Positions 22,394 through 32,850 of a stretch of DNA of 64,000 bases are shown piece by piece. Made by a program: the position numbers and the translations under genes. Every line of letters starts with the position of its first letter. Position 1 is the stretch's first letter. The notes below the pieces were generated by a model. That model had not been told where the DNA came from. It ran no database searches and saw only the letters and a list, made by a program, of their open reading frames with translations. The DNA comes from Favolaschia claudopus (lineage: Eukaryota > Basidiomycota > Agaricomycetes > Agaricales > Mycenaceae), in contig JAWWNJ010000010.1 in NCBI GenBank assembly GCA_037176885.1, positions 2,294,001-2,358,000 of the forward strand, read 5' to 3'.

Positions 22394-23616
22394 CACTCGG
22401 GAAAAGCCGTAGTTTAAGACCGTCCTAAATTGAAAGAAAAACTTAAAATTTTAGCAATGAATTAAGTAGGATAATTCTATTTGGGAACCCCAAACTCTCG
22501 GCTAAGGGGCTCCCAAATAGAAAGAGTCTATTTGGGAGCCCCAACTTTCCCGGCGAGGTCCGGCAACTCCATGGCATCAATTGATCTGGGTGAACTGGCC
22601 GGTTTGCGGCACCATGTTGAATAATCTAGCATTTGTTGAAAATGGCTTCAAAATGACCGTGGTTGCGATTTCCCGACCTGGATTTGCTTCGCTTACTCTC
22701 GTTCCAGGCACAGACTGATCAATGATATAATTGATTGCATTCAGGATTCAGCTCGGGCCGAATTAAAAAATAAGCAAGCCAATTTTTCTGCAGCTAAGAG
22801 AGGGAAGGGACACGGTACTATACAGGCTTGATTTATTTGATGAGGAATTTCGACTCCATAAATTTTCCAGTGTCGCGGTACACAGTTCAGCAAACAAAAA
22901 TCACTACTCACTATGGTCTAGCGAGATCCCGCCCTCCGGCATGACCGGCACCGTCTGGCTTCCTCATCGATTCATAGACAAGGGTAGTATCTTTGATTCC
23001 GGACTTACAAGATCCTAAGCACAAGACCTCATGGTATTTACCATTATTCAACTTGATAGTAGGCTCTCGGCTGAGGCGGCCGCCACAGTCGCGGCAGTAT
23101 CACATCATTGTTCTCAATGTTCTGAAATGCGAATCTTATTTGGGAACCCCACTCAAAGGTTGGGGCTCCCAAAGAAGCCCCAAGGGTTTGGGGTTCCCAA
23201 ATAGAATTATCCAATTAAGTAGGTCCAAAACTGTTACAAAAATGTTAAGTAAAGGCCTAACAAAAACTGTTTCCAAAACATTGAGTTTCGGCAACAGTTT
23301 CTGAAGGTCCGAAACAAAAAGATTCAGACTCACCTAAAGGGCTGCCAAAACGAATCGTTTTGGGAAGGGTTTTGGTCGCACCGAAACAATAAGTTTCGGC
23401 AACAGTTTCGGCGGTGTTGCCGAAACTTATTGTTCTAGACGGCCCAAAAGTCCTTCCTTCAGAAACTGTTGCCGAAACTCAATGTTTTGGAAACAGTTCT
23501 TGTTAGGCCTTTACTTAACATTTTTGTAACAGTTTTGGACCTACTTAATTCATTGCTAAAATTTTAAGTTTTTCTTTCAATTTAGGACGGTCCTAAACTA
23601 CGGTTTTTGCCGAGTG
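22394..23616. mobile_element. Non-autonomous DNA transposon (CACT...AGTG ends, long inverted repeats), interrupted by another MITE
   Basis: The element starts CACTCGG and ends CCGAGTG, flanked by TTA on both sides (22391-22393 and 23617-23619), a 3-bp target duplication. Removing the nested insertion, the arms are near-perfect inverted repeats about 170 bp long. Left arm is 22394-22468 plus 23222 to about 23310; right arm is about 23450-23616. The middle has a smaller inverted repeat around TTTCGGCAACAG / CTGTTGCCGAAA. There is no transposase. CACT ends with a 3-bp duplication fit the CACTA (CMC) superfamily; a TTA duplication would also fit PIF/Harbinger. Confidence 0.75.
22469..23212. mobile_element. 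Nested MITE with 27-bp perfect terminal inverted repeats and 9-bp target duplication
   Basis: The ends (22469-22495 and 23186-23212) are perfect 27-bp inverted repeats beginning GGATAATTCTATTTGGGA. The 9-bp AATTAAGTA occurs immediately outside on both sides (22460-22468 and 23213-23221), and joining the flanks restores the arm of the outer element. Extra copies of the TATTTGGGA(A/G)CCCC word lie in both orientations just inside each end (about 22500-22545 and 23130-23175). The 744-bp body codes for nothing recognisable. A 9-bp duplication suggests a Mutator-like (MULE) family; this is inference. Confidence 0.8.
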
Positions 23617-23761
23617 TTATTTCAAGTTAGTCTCGAACAGCAGTCACTGTTCCGATCAGATTCAAAATTTGAGACCGCGGAAGCAAATTCGCCTGAAGTG
23701 AGACAATTCTTGAGTATATGAGACGCGGAATGGGGGCTCATTCTCACTTTCCTGCACCACA

Positions 23762-24277
23762 ATGAGCCCAATAATGACTGCATTCTCTGTGTACTGTGCA
23801 GTTTGTGGCCTGTATTTCGACGATGTTGTGGCTCGCTCAGAGCACATCGAACACTCCCTAAAACATCCCCGGTGCGGAAGCTGTTGTCGTCGCTTTCTAA
23901 ACCAATATTCCCTTTCCTTGGTAGGTTCATCAACTTTCTGGAGAGCAGCAGCAGCACATGTTCTAATTATACCTCAGCATTTGCGATGCGCTGCAGCGCA
24001 TTCGGTGCCTGAAGGAGAGGACGGCGGAGACATTCTGGAATGCGACGAAGTTATTTTAACATGGATGAACGACTTCGCGACGTCCTTCGATGCGGCAGAG
24101 ATAGAACAGGGGTCCGAGGAGGATTTTTGGTCATCAGAAATTGACACCGACAGCAATGGTTCAACCGAATCGGACAGTGAGTTCGAAGACAGCGAGCCGG
24201 AAGTCGAGCAACATAAGGTGAATTGCCATAGTTGGAATTTGCCCATCTCAGGAAGATTGACTATTCTGGTTCTTTAG
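23762..24277 (+). pseudogene. Small C2H2 zinc-finger-like protein or remnant
   Basis: A 171-codon frame opening with ATG. Its N-terminus has a C2H2-like finger, CAVCGLYFDDVV followed by two histidines (C-x2-C-x12-H-x6-H). A second pair, CGSC then RRFLNQYSL, matches the start of the next finger in serial agaricomycete C2H2 proteins. The expected histidines of the second finger and the third finger are scrambled (HVLIIPQHLRCAAAHS), and no convincing intron repairs them. The C-terminus is acidic and Ser-rich. It lies 145 bp from the MITE. I regard it as a degenerate copy, though a short functional protein cannot be excluded. Confidence 0.4.
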
Positions 24278-25043
24278 AAGGATCGTACGATTTCCATGGC
24301 AGAATGCGAAGAGGGTTCAACGTACCATGAATTGCTCTTCAAAAACCTCGTGGATACGTCGGAGATTCCCGAGTCTTGCCATTGGTGTGTGTCCATGTGT
24401 GCAGCTCGGTTTTGCGAACCCTAAAATGCCCTGTTTGGCAGCCTTTCAGTGGCTGAATCGAAGCCAACGCAACTGTATATAGATGAACGGATCGGGTTGT
24501 AGACATAAACCGGCGCTTGTGATTTAGCCAAGAGCGTTGGAAGCTTTTTAGCCACAGCTGCGATCTTGATATCGAAGCAATTTTTGAACTATGCTCGACA
24601 GTTGGATTCAAACTGCTTGAAATATGTAATCAGAAACGCCACCACAGACTGTAATTGGTTTATTGGGGTAGCGTGTTCAGCGAGAACAATAGCCACGGTC
24701 GACAGCAAAACTAGCGGTCGTGATGAACAGAGAAGAAGCGGAAGACAGAGCGCAAACGTTCGCCGACGAGGTTTGCCGGTACCTATCATGTCCACAATCG
24801 ATTGGGACCATCGCACGGCCGAAACCGTCCGACAGACTCAACCGACATAAAATTTTGGAGAAGTGCCAAATTTCGGGGTGTACGACGTTCGGAGAGACGA
24901 GAAGGGAACAAGAATTTTTAGACTTCTCTGTGGATAGTACATTTTTTTGCAGACCATCTCTCGCAAGAGATGCTGAGAGCCGACGGCGAGCGAGAACAAT
25001 CACCTGACGAAGATCCCAAGAAATCAGTATTACTATCAAGGTC
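24278..25043. other. Non-coding stretch
   Basis: 766 bp with short open frames only, none resembling a known family. It lies downstream of the nucleotidyltransferase-like gene. Confidence 0.3.
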
Positions 25044-25864
25044 TTAGCCGCGTGCGGTGAAGGCGACCACCCACATTCCATACTTCCGTCTCACAGCCGC
25101 CCAGGCTGGGGCCACCGACGTGTTGCGTGACACGAAATGGTTCATATCCTGCTCAGGAATCCGGTTTATATCCACCCGATTCCAATAGCGGGAGAGGACG
25201 TAGATAATATCTTGCGCGTCCCGGTCCTCCCCCCGACTATCTGGCAAGTCAGCTGAAGAATGGATGGAGATCGCGGACCCCGCGGGCAACAGCGTACATC
25301 ATCCATGACTTCAGCTTGCTGCGAATGAACTCAGAAATTGTCAAGAACGGTAGCCCTTGCAATTTCATGACGGTGGTGGAGTCGAGATTTCTGGGACCAG
25401 TTTCCCCCGCAGGCAAAATCTCCATCTCCAAGGTCGTGTGCCGTTGGGTTGGGAATGCATACGACGCGCAGGCAGCTTACCTCAATCGCGGGTATGAACC
25501 GACGGTAGGTAACATGCAGCCTGTGCGTCGAGTATTATTCTTCACGAAATTCTGAGGGAACAATTGCTCTTACCGATTAGTCCATGGCGAATGAGTTATC
25601 GTGAAATCTCCGTTCCCGGCAAGTGCGTCTCGAACTCGTCGAAACGGATGGGGTTGATTTTGTCCACCTTCGACAACACAAAAAATTTCCTAGAAAAACG
25701 TGAAACCCAGTCAAATTTAGGCTGCCAATCCCTACATCGCTATTAGGGCTATTTGCCAGTACCGCTGTGAGGACACTCCCGTAGAACGCGTGCGGAATTG
25801 CATGTGCACGAAGGATTTGTGACAGGGCAGCCGAAGCCTCCAAAAGTCGTCGGGTTTCAGACAT
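25044..25864 (-). CDS. Small nucleotidyltransferase-like protein of a basidiomycete family
   Basis: Five minus-strand exons: 25864-25736, 25689-25574, 25520-25481, 25425-25298 and 25236-25044. All four introns (46-61 nt) are GT-AG and in frame, giving 201 aa. The N-terminus (ALSQILRAHAIPHAFYGSVL, then SPNSDEIFCVVEGG) resembles the Gly-Ser...Asp signature at the start of nucleotidyltransferase folds. Later blocks are FIPAIEMEILPAGETGPRNL, LPFLTISEFIRSKLKSWM and RDAQDIIYVLSRYWNRVDIN. I have seen this arrangement in agaricomycete families without assigned function. The catalytic second aspartate pair is not obvious, so enzyme activity is uncertain. Confidence 0.65.
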
Positions 25865-28800
25865 AACAGCGCGCAGAATGTGAGAGTCGAGGTCAGGCCG
25901 AGGTCATGATATAGGAAGAGGTCGAGCGTGAACAGCGAGGGCACCCCATCAGTTAAATATGTAATGTACGCCAGTATAGAGTGCTCGAGATGTCGATGGT
26001 TGATCAGGTTCCCCGGACGCACAGAACGGAGAAGTCCGATCTGGAAGTGTCGACCACGTTGTCAGGCCGGTATTCAAGTCGAAATGCCATTAAGTGACCA
26101 AGTTCCAGGACACGCTGTTTTCAGACTTTTTGACGCGCTTAGTATGGTCACTTCGAAGTTTAAGTCGGACCACACTGCCGGCTACCGTGGTTGAGTACAT
26201 GCATGTTTTCTGGGGGAATCGCCAGTGTCCAAGTTGGGAGAATCTTGATCGTTGAACCTGGCAAGAAAATACAAGATTTTTTGGGGGGGCTAACCGATAT
26301 GCCGCGGCACATTCTGTTAGCCCCCATGCATAGAGAGCCATTGTGTCGGTTCCCTTGATTGCACACAATTCTCAGATTCTTGGAAACGGAAGGTGTGGAA
26401 AACTCGAACTAGTGTGACAAGTCACGTAGTGCCACGCTCCGGCGACCGGTACGATCAAGCCGGCTCACTTTTTCACCCCGAGTTTCGTCGGATTTGCAAA
26501 TTGTTCTCCTGTCGCCAGCAAGAACAAGAAAGGACTACTCAGTTTCTCTGCCACTGCCAGTCATTTGGGATGCTCTTTGAGACGACAAAATGTCCTCAAA
26601 TTCAAAACCGGTTCTTGTCTTTCTACATTGGCCTTGTATCATTCTTCCAGTTGCTACTAGCCTGAGCGGCTGAGCTTTCGATTTCATTCAATCGTCATTT
26701 GCTGTCGTCAGGCGCGCTTCGGGAACTGCTATGCATATATAGATCGTCCTGTGGTCTCAAGTCTCGGATGATTGACTTGACCGACATTCAAAAGGAATCG
26801 ACGAGCAGAGCAGTCATGAAAGGACATCAAGTATCAAGTCAACCGGTCTAATGCTTCGACATAGAGAGTATCATTTCGTCGCATTGAGATCAAGACGGTA
26901 TGCAGAGCCCTATTCACTTGAGTGGCCGGATTTCAATATTACAAGGCAACGGGAAAACGAAATTGGGACAATTCAAGTAATCGGATATGTGCGGGGGAAT
27001 TCCCAGTTAAATCTGTGTCTCAACTCTTCGTTCAACCTTGCCAAGCTCATGTTCTATCTACAAACCTGGAGACTTGCCGAAAATCGACTCATGGAGGAGA
27101 TGGAGGAAAAAACGACCATGATCGCTTCAGATGCTCTGAAGTCTTGGTCGCCAGAATCTTCGGCATGATCGAGAGGCTCTCTCGTCTCCCTCACTCACGC
27201 TGCGGCTTTCAATTTTTGCTGATTCGAGACCGCCCATAGGTTTTCTCTGGCATCACGGGATTCGTTATGGCTCTCGTCGTAATCGTGGCTCTCACTCAGG
27301 AGTCTCAGTGGCCTGCGAACGTGTGTATTTTCCTCCACTCAACGGCACGCAGTCCCCGTCTACCGTCTTCAGATTGGCTAAAATCCGCCAAGTCGGGCTG
27401 GAATACCAGTAAATCCTAGTAAATCTAGACACAGAGGACGGCGGAGGCCATGGTCCCCCCTGTCGTTGTGGCACAGAACACCAGCTGGCTGGCCATGATA
27501 AATGGACGGCGCTGGATCCCAGTCCACACACATACTCTAAATCACCGCATGTCAATGTAAAATCCACAGCATGGAATTTATTCTTTAACTTCCTCTTGAC
27601 ATCATCCCTGGTTTCGGCTCAGTTCGCTGTCACTTAACGCTTAATGTGTCTGGGCGTCTACACCCGTGCGCGGAAGAAGATCCTCGAAGCAACGAGTTTT
27701 CTGGGAACATGCACTTATAAGAAAGCCAGCTAGACATGGCTGAATCTGGTTCTGTTACGGCAAAGCGTGCGTATGCATGTGTGTGTTTTGGTTCTTGAGA
27801 CGTCGGCGTTTGCTAGGGTTACATGGTCTGGGTCCCACGTCTCTGAATGCTGAAGATCCGGAGACAGGGCAAGCGGTCGCAAGCGAAGTTCAGGACAAAA
27901 GTGTCGAGTTTGATTTTTATCTGTCTGAAACAAGTGACCGAACCGTTTTGAAACCGTTCTTTTCAGACCAAATACCAGTCATGTGTGAAGAGTTCATGAA
28001 TTAATATTCACGAACCAAACCTTCGAATGCGCAGGGTCGCATGGCATCGGAAATGCCTCCGAAGGCGCCAACCCGGGGGCCAGTACTCCCGACGAAGCTC
28101 TATGAAAGAAAGCATAAATTTCCATGTCAAACATATGGACACCCAGCACACCTTGTCTGACAGCAAATGAAGAAAAGCCTGTATCTGGGATATATCGGTT
28201 CACGGAGCGGCCCCAAGCTTAATCCGAAATCCATCTCAGCGAAAGAATCTCTGACATTTGGCAGACTCTTTCAGTCAGGGAGGCAGCTGACTGGTCTCCA
28301 GCGTGCGAGCGGCTGAGGACATAGCGACATGAAGATTCGAAACAGATATGATCTCCAAATAGAGCCAGAAAAGGAAGCATCAACTGTGACCCGCTCTGAG
28401 TGTGTGTCGTCACCTCGCACATGCGAAAAGTTTGCGGCTTGCTTCGGTATTTCCAGGATATTTTCCTTCTCTTTCAATGGCCGTTCATAGTCAGGCCTCC
28501 GCGGAAGACGCTCAAGCTCAGCAGCTCCACGTAGAGAACCAAGCCCCACCCTTCATTGTCGGACGGAAGTGGTACCCGAGATATTCTTGCAGACAAGAAT
28601 GAAAGCCTCTGGATCGGAGGCATAGTGTGATCCAGGGAAATCCTGCGGAGCAGAAAGCATAAGCGACAAGCGACCCTGGTGATCAGGCATGACGATGGCA
28701 GAAAGTTAAGGTCCGGTGAAGGGAACAGGCCCGGGTATCGTCTCGGGATGTGAAGAACGTGCAGAATGGACACCGGTCGACCCGACGGACACGCGCTACG

Positions 28801-29099
28801 GGGTTGGCTGCCCGCTAAGAATTTGTTGGACAGGGGCAAAGATGAGCTGGGTAGGGCATGGATGTCGGACGTGTTGTGCCACAAGAGATAGCCGGAATTG
28901 AAGTTCCTGGCGTCAATCTCAAACAAAACCTTCAGCGGTCGGCGACGGGGAGCTTCTGTATCACTTCTGCCAGTGCCCAAGATGTTTCCATTGAGTCCAA
29001 GGGAAGTGAACGATTCAACGAATGAAAGTTGCTCTTCGTCCGGCTTGCTTCCCAAGTTGAATGACGGGCGATGAGACAGAGCCAGTAATTCCGTTAGCC
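25865..29099. other. Gene-poor region
   Basis: About 3.2 kb with only short, unsupported open frames on both strands. A 10-bp inverted repeat forms a potential hairpin at 26285-26325 (GGGGGCTAAC / GTTAGCCCCC). A 209-codon minus-strand frame at 28474-29103 has no recognised domain. I see no tRNA and no LTR or MITE ends. Confidence 0.35.
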
Positions 29100-29665
29100 T
29101 CACACGATCGGGAGATGGATTGCAATCATTGGATTGGTAGCACCGCCGTGCAGCGGAAAGACGCTACCACGGATCGATAATTTATCGTATACCGCGGAGT
29201 CATCCGAGAGTATCGTAGAAAGAGCTGCTACTTTGTTCAGAAAGATTTGAGAAGAAGCACACGACTTCACCACGAAGAGCTCGAGCTGACGACACAGCAG
29301 TTTTATGAGTACGCGGACGCTGGTGTCTGCTGCCCGGTAGAGGGCCCGCCTCGCTCCGTGACGAGCTGCGCAGTGAACGAGGAAGTGCTCTACAGTTTCT
29401 GCTGAGCGACGGCACTCGGCCTTTCCAATGCGATGGAGGTGTTTTGCGGAGTCAGAGAACAAGGACGGCGAGGCTGCTTGTACGCAAGGGCAAGGTATGA
29501 TCCTTTGGCGAGTTTGAGGTCATACCGCATGGTATCTTTGGGAGCCTTTCCATTGCTTTCAATGGGCCTTCGTCCATGCGAGGTAATCTTGTCCACGTAG
29601 GTTCGCGACGAAGAGGCGTTTGACCACCGGGTCTCTCGTTGTCTGGAGTCGTACTGAATCTCCAC
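29100..29665 (-). pseudogene. Relic of a LINE/RNase H polyprotein C-terminus
   Basis: Two overlapping minus-strand frames carry the tail of a non-LTR retrotransposon-type protein. The sequence SAKHLHRIGKAECRRS followed by AETVEHFLVHCAARHGARR matches the common CxxC...ETVEHFLxxC zinc motif that ends many such polyproteins, here with the first cysteines damaged. No reverse transcriptase domain is left nearby, so it is a small fragment. Confidence 0.45.
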
Positions 29666-30717
29666 TAAAAATGAGAAATTCTTGACTGCACACTTTTCTC
29701 CATTATACGAGCCGCGACTGAGTTTGCTCGCGCGGGACCTTGTGCCTTATTATTATTATTATCATTGCTCTGAGTTTGAGCTCTTTAAGGCTGAGAAGCT
29801 CTGAGGGAATCAGTACTGTATGCTGTACCTTTTGAGAATACACACCTATAAACTTGAGGATGTTCCGACGCTTGGTCCGACGACGCGGGAAACATCGATA
29901 CCGATGGCATGCATCCAGTCTGTCTGTCCGGCAGCCCCATTGTGCAGGAGCACAGGATATCCCTCCGCAGCATACGCACCCGGCTTCGGGTCAGGATTCA
30001 AAACAGGCAATGTTGCAGTTATAGGGAGTGAATTCGACCTCAGGCTGAGGGGTCGTTCTATCCAAGTTCTATCGTGAACATATCGCTATGAACAGCCTAA
30101 ACAGTTTCCCATCCCTATCCATTAGGTGAATCTAGACGTTGGCTGGATTGGCGGCTCGAAATTGTCGGAATAATCGGTAGAGCGGTGGCACGTAAGTACA
30201 TACTTAGTAGATGCTACCAGGAGACCCCTCTTATTCCTTATGCCTGCACGCAAGCCTGCCTCGAGGTAGACCGAGCCTCAGCTAGCACTGGCAGTCCACC
30301 GTCATGACTCAGGAGTAGAACGTCGTTTCTTGAGCTAGAAATTGTGATAAACGGTGGTGGCAACGATCTGATTGCATGGAGAGTGCAGTCCGAGTCGAGA
30401 TTAGGAAGATTCAGAGCTTTCTAGCAGGTAAAAAAAATCGAAGACAGGCCAAGGCTGACAGTGAGGATTGCAACGAAAGGGTAGCAAAGAAATTTCTTCG
30501 GTGGGAAGTCGGGAGGAGGAGGGAAGGCGCGATCAACAAACCGGCCGCGCGTGACCGTTTCTCCGGCTGACTCTCCGTGCTTTGCCTGTGCTTGTCTCAT
30601 TTGTTTCCACAGCGCCCCATGGTCCTCTTCCTCCTACCACCGTCATTATCAGCGTCGAGAGCGTCTGGGAGACTATCGATCGACGTCCCCCTCGCCGGGC
30701 CACGACTCCACAGGAAA
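29666..30717. other. Non-coding region with microsatellite; 5' region of the membrane-protein gene
   Basis: A TTA-type microsatellite lies at about 29749-29764. The last few hundred bases precede the plus-strand signal-peptide gene and should hold its promoter. Short open frames here have no recognisable content. Confidence 0.35.
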
Positions 30718-32427
30718 ATGTACAACCTACCAGTCGCTCTTTTAATCTGGGCTCTCTGTGGCCATATAAGCTCGGTTTATGGTTATGTGCGGCCTAGGCA
30801 AGGGCGTAAGTAGAGCTTGATAGTTTATCGTCTATTTTTCTCTAACTCTGCTCTAGCTTCGAGCGCGCAATTAGCCGCACCCGCCGTTGTGACGCCTGCG
30901 TTTGTCTTCAATTCCATCCCCGAGATGACCACTTGCTCTGAAGCAATTATTACTTGGCAATATTCACCGGTCACTGCGGACGATCCAGGGGGGTTGACGT
31001 TGTCTATAACGAACGAAAATGTGGCCCAACCTCCAGCTCCTTCGATAACGGTGTCTGGGACATTCAGGCCGCCGGGAAGTCGAGGTCTCGGACGACGAGC
31101 CGACATTCAACGGCCTATAGTAAGCTCCATTGACCCAGGGCTACGTACCTTCACCTGGACTTCTGTCGATGCGCCTCCGGGCTGGTACGAGATCATCGCG
31201 ACTCTACCTTTCCCCGATTTCACGAGGCAGTCCCAAGCTTTTTACGTTCAAAATGGCACCGACACATCGTGCATCAACTCTACTCCCGCATCATCCTCCA
31301 CTACGTCGGATTCTACATCGCCGCCGGCCAGCACTACTGCATCTTCAAGTAGCACTTTAACCTCGTCTGGAGGTGATGGAACGCTGCCTGTAAACGGAGC
31401 AGCATCTACCTCCAAGGTGAACCGCGGCGCGATAGCTGGCGGCGTAATAGGCGGTCTTGCCGTCATCGCTGCGGCGATTGCAGCCTTCTTTTACTTTAGG
31501 TATGCTGCGGCATCCTCCACCTCCAAAGGTTCCCCCGCCAAGCGCGGGCCCTCTCGAAGATGGGCCGGTCTGGGCTCAACCGACTCCAAGACAAACATGT
31601 ACCCGTCGCCCTCTTCACGGTCTGCGGGTGCCTCTGGCGGAGGCAGCCACCACCAAGCGCAAACCAACTCTGTCGGGGCCATGCTTGACAGTAACGTCTA
31701 TATGATTGGCAATGTGGGCATCAACTCACGACCTTCACGCATGAATGACACGCTGGCGGAAGAAGACGAGGTTGAATCGTCGTTCTTCTCCCCTTCGCAG
31801 GAAAAGATTTCATCTTCGCCGCCCGGTCGCTCGCCCTTCTCAGAATCCGGGCACGGGCACGAGGACGCGGTCGCTCTCGACTATATAGCTCCCCTCCCAG
31901 GAAACACTGCCGTCACACGCAACTCATCCACCTCCACGTCCTCATACATGAACAGCAACTTCAGCCGTCCGCGCTCGCACCCGAGCTCCCCATACAACTC
32001 CCCCACCTCGACCGAGGGGCCGTTCAGCGATTCGAAGCGGAACACATCGTCCTCCATCGTACACGAATCTTCCTATCCACCCACACCCAGCCCCGCGTTC
32101 CCCTCCGGCACGTCACAGACCGCAGCCGTCGAGCGACGCGGGTCCGCGGGGAGCAACGAGCCGGCAGCTGCAGCAGCTCCTCCCACAAGGCGGACGCCGC
32201 GCAAACCCGTACCGCAGTACAACCCCACAGACCCCTCTCTGACGTCCCCGCCCGCCAGCTCGCCGACGCCGTTACCGCCCGTGCACGACGCTTCCGACAG
32301 CAGCCGTGAAGGCAGCTTGCGCGGCGGTATGTCTGGCGCACCGCAGCTCGGTCATAAATCCAGCTTTGGCGACGGACGGCCTGTGCATTATCTTATTCCT
32401 GATATGCCGCCCCCGCAGCGAGACTGA
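30718..32427 (+). CDS. Secreted/single-pass membrane protein, Ser/Thr-rich, mucin-like
   Basis: Two exons, 30718-30805 and 30857-32427 (51-nt GT-AG intron), give 552 aa. The first exon is a signal peptide (MYNLPVALLIWALCGHISSV). An extracellular domain of about 150 residues (TCSEAIITWQYSP, PPGWYEIIATLPF) resembles the beta-sandwich ectodomain of many basidiomycete surface proteins. A Ser/Thr-rich stalk follows, then one membrane span (GAIAGGVIGGLAVIAAAIAA, about residue 220-240) and a long Ser/Pro-rich cytoplasmic tail. The layout recalls cell-wall stress sensors of the Wsc/Mid2 type, but there is no WSC domain, so a sensor role is inference. The 3' end lies about 430 bp from the LINE insertion. 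Confidence 0.75.
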
Positions 32428-32850
32428 GGTGGTTGCTGTACTTGGTCGGTGTATGGTCATGGTGTCTGTGTGTCTGTTTGTGTCGTCCATTGGACTTTGT
32501 TGCTGCTGGTGTATCGTATATGTCGCCTTCTACTTGCTCATTTCCCCCTTAACCTTATCGCTTCACTTTTTTTGCATCTTGCATATTCGCTCTTCGCCCC
32601 CTACATCCGTTCTTCATCATACGATTACACATGTACTACGAACAAAACCCTTTCCGCCGGTGTCGGCGGAGACCTGGATGGATTGCTCGCCCCTGCAGCA
32701 GTGTATGGGGATGCGGGGATTCGAGTTTTCCTGCCCGCATACTTGCCTACGTACGCATATTTAACGCCTTTATTGCCCCCTTGTTATGGACTGACTGACT
32801 ACTTACATACGCTTGTACTGTTGATGTACGATGTAAAAACATCTTCCAAC
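32428..32850. other. 3' flank of the membrane-protein gene up to the LINE boundary
   Basis: T-rich sequence following the stop codon, probably 3' untranslated region and terminator. Open frames here are unsupported. LINE-like coding similarity begins at about 32850. Confidence 0.4.

Noticed and set aside
28474..29103. A 209-codon minus-strand frame
   Set aside because: No domain, no conserved-looking blocks and no supportable introns.
29749..29764. TTA microsatellite near the LINE relic as a possible LINE 3' tail
   Set aside because: It is on the 5' side of the minus-strand relic, so it cannot be its 3' tail.
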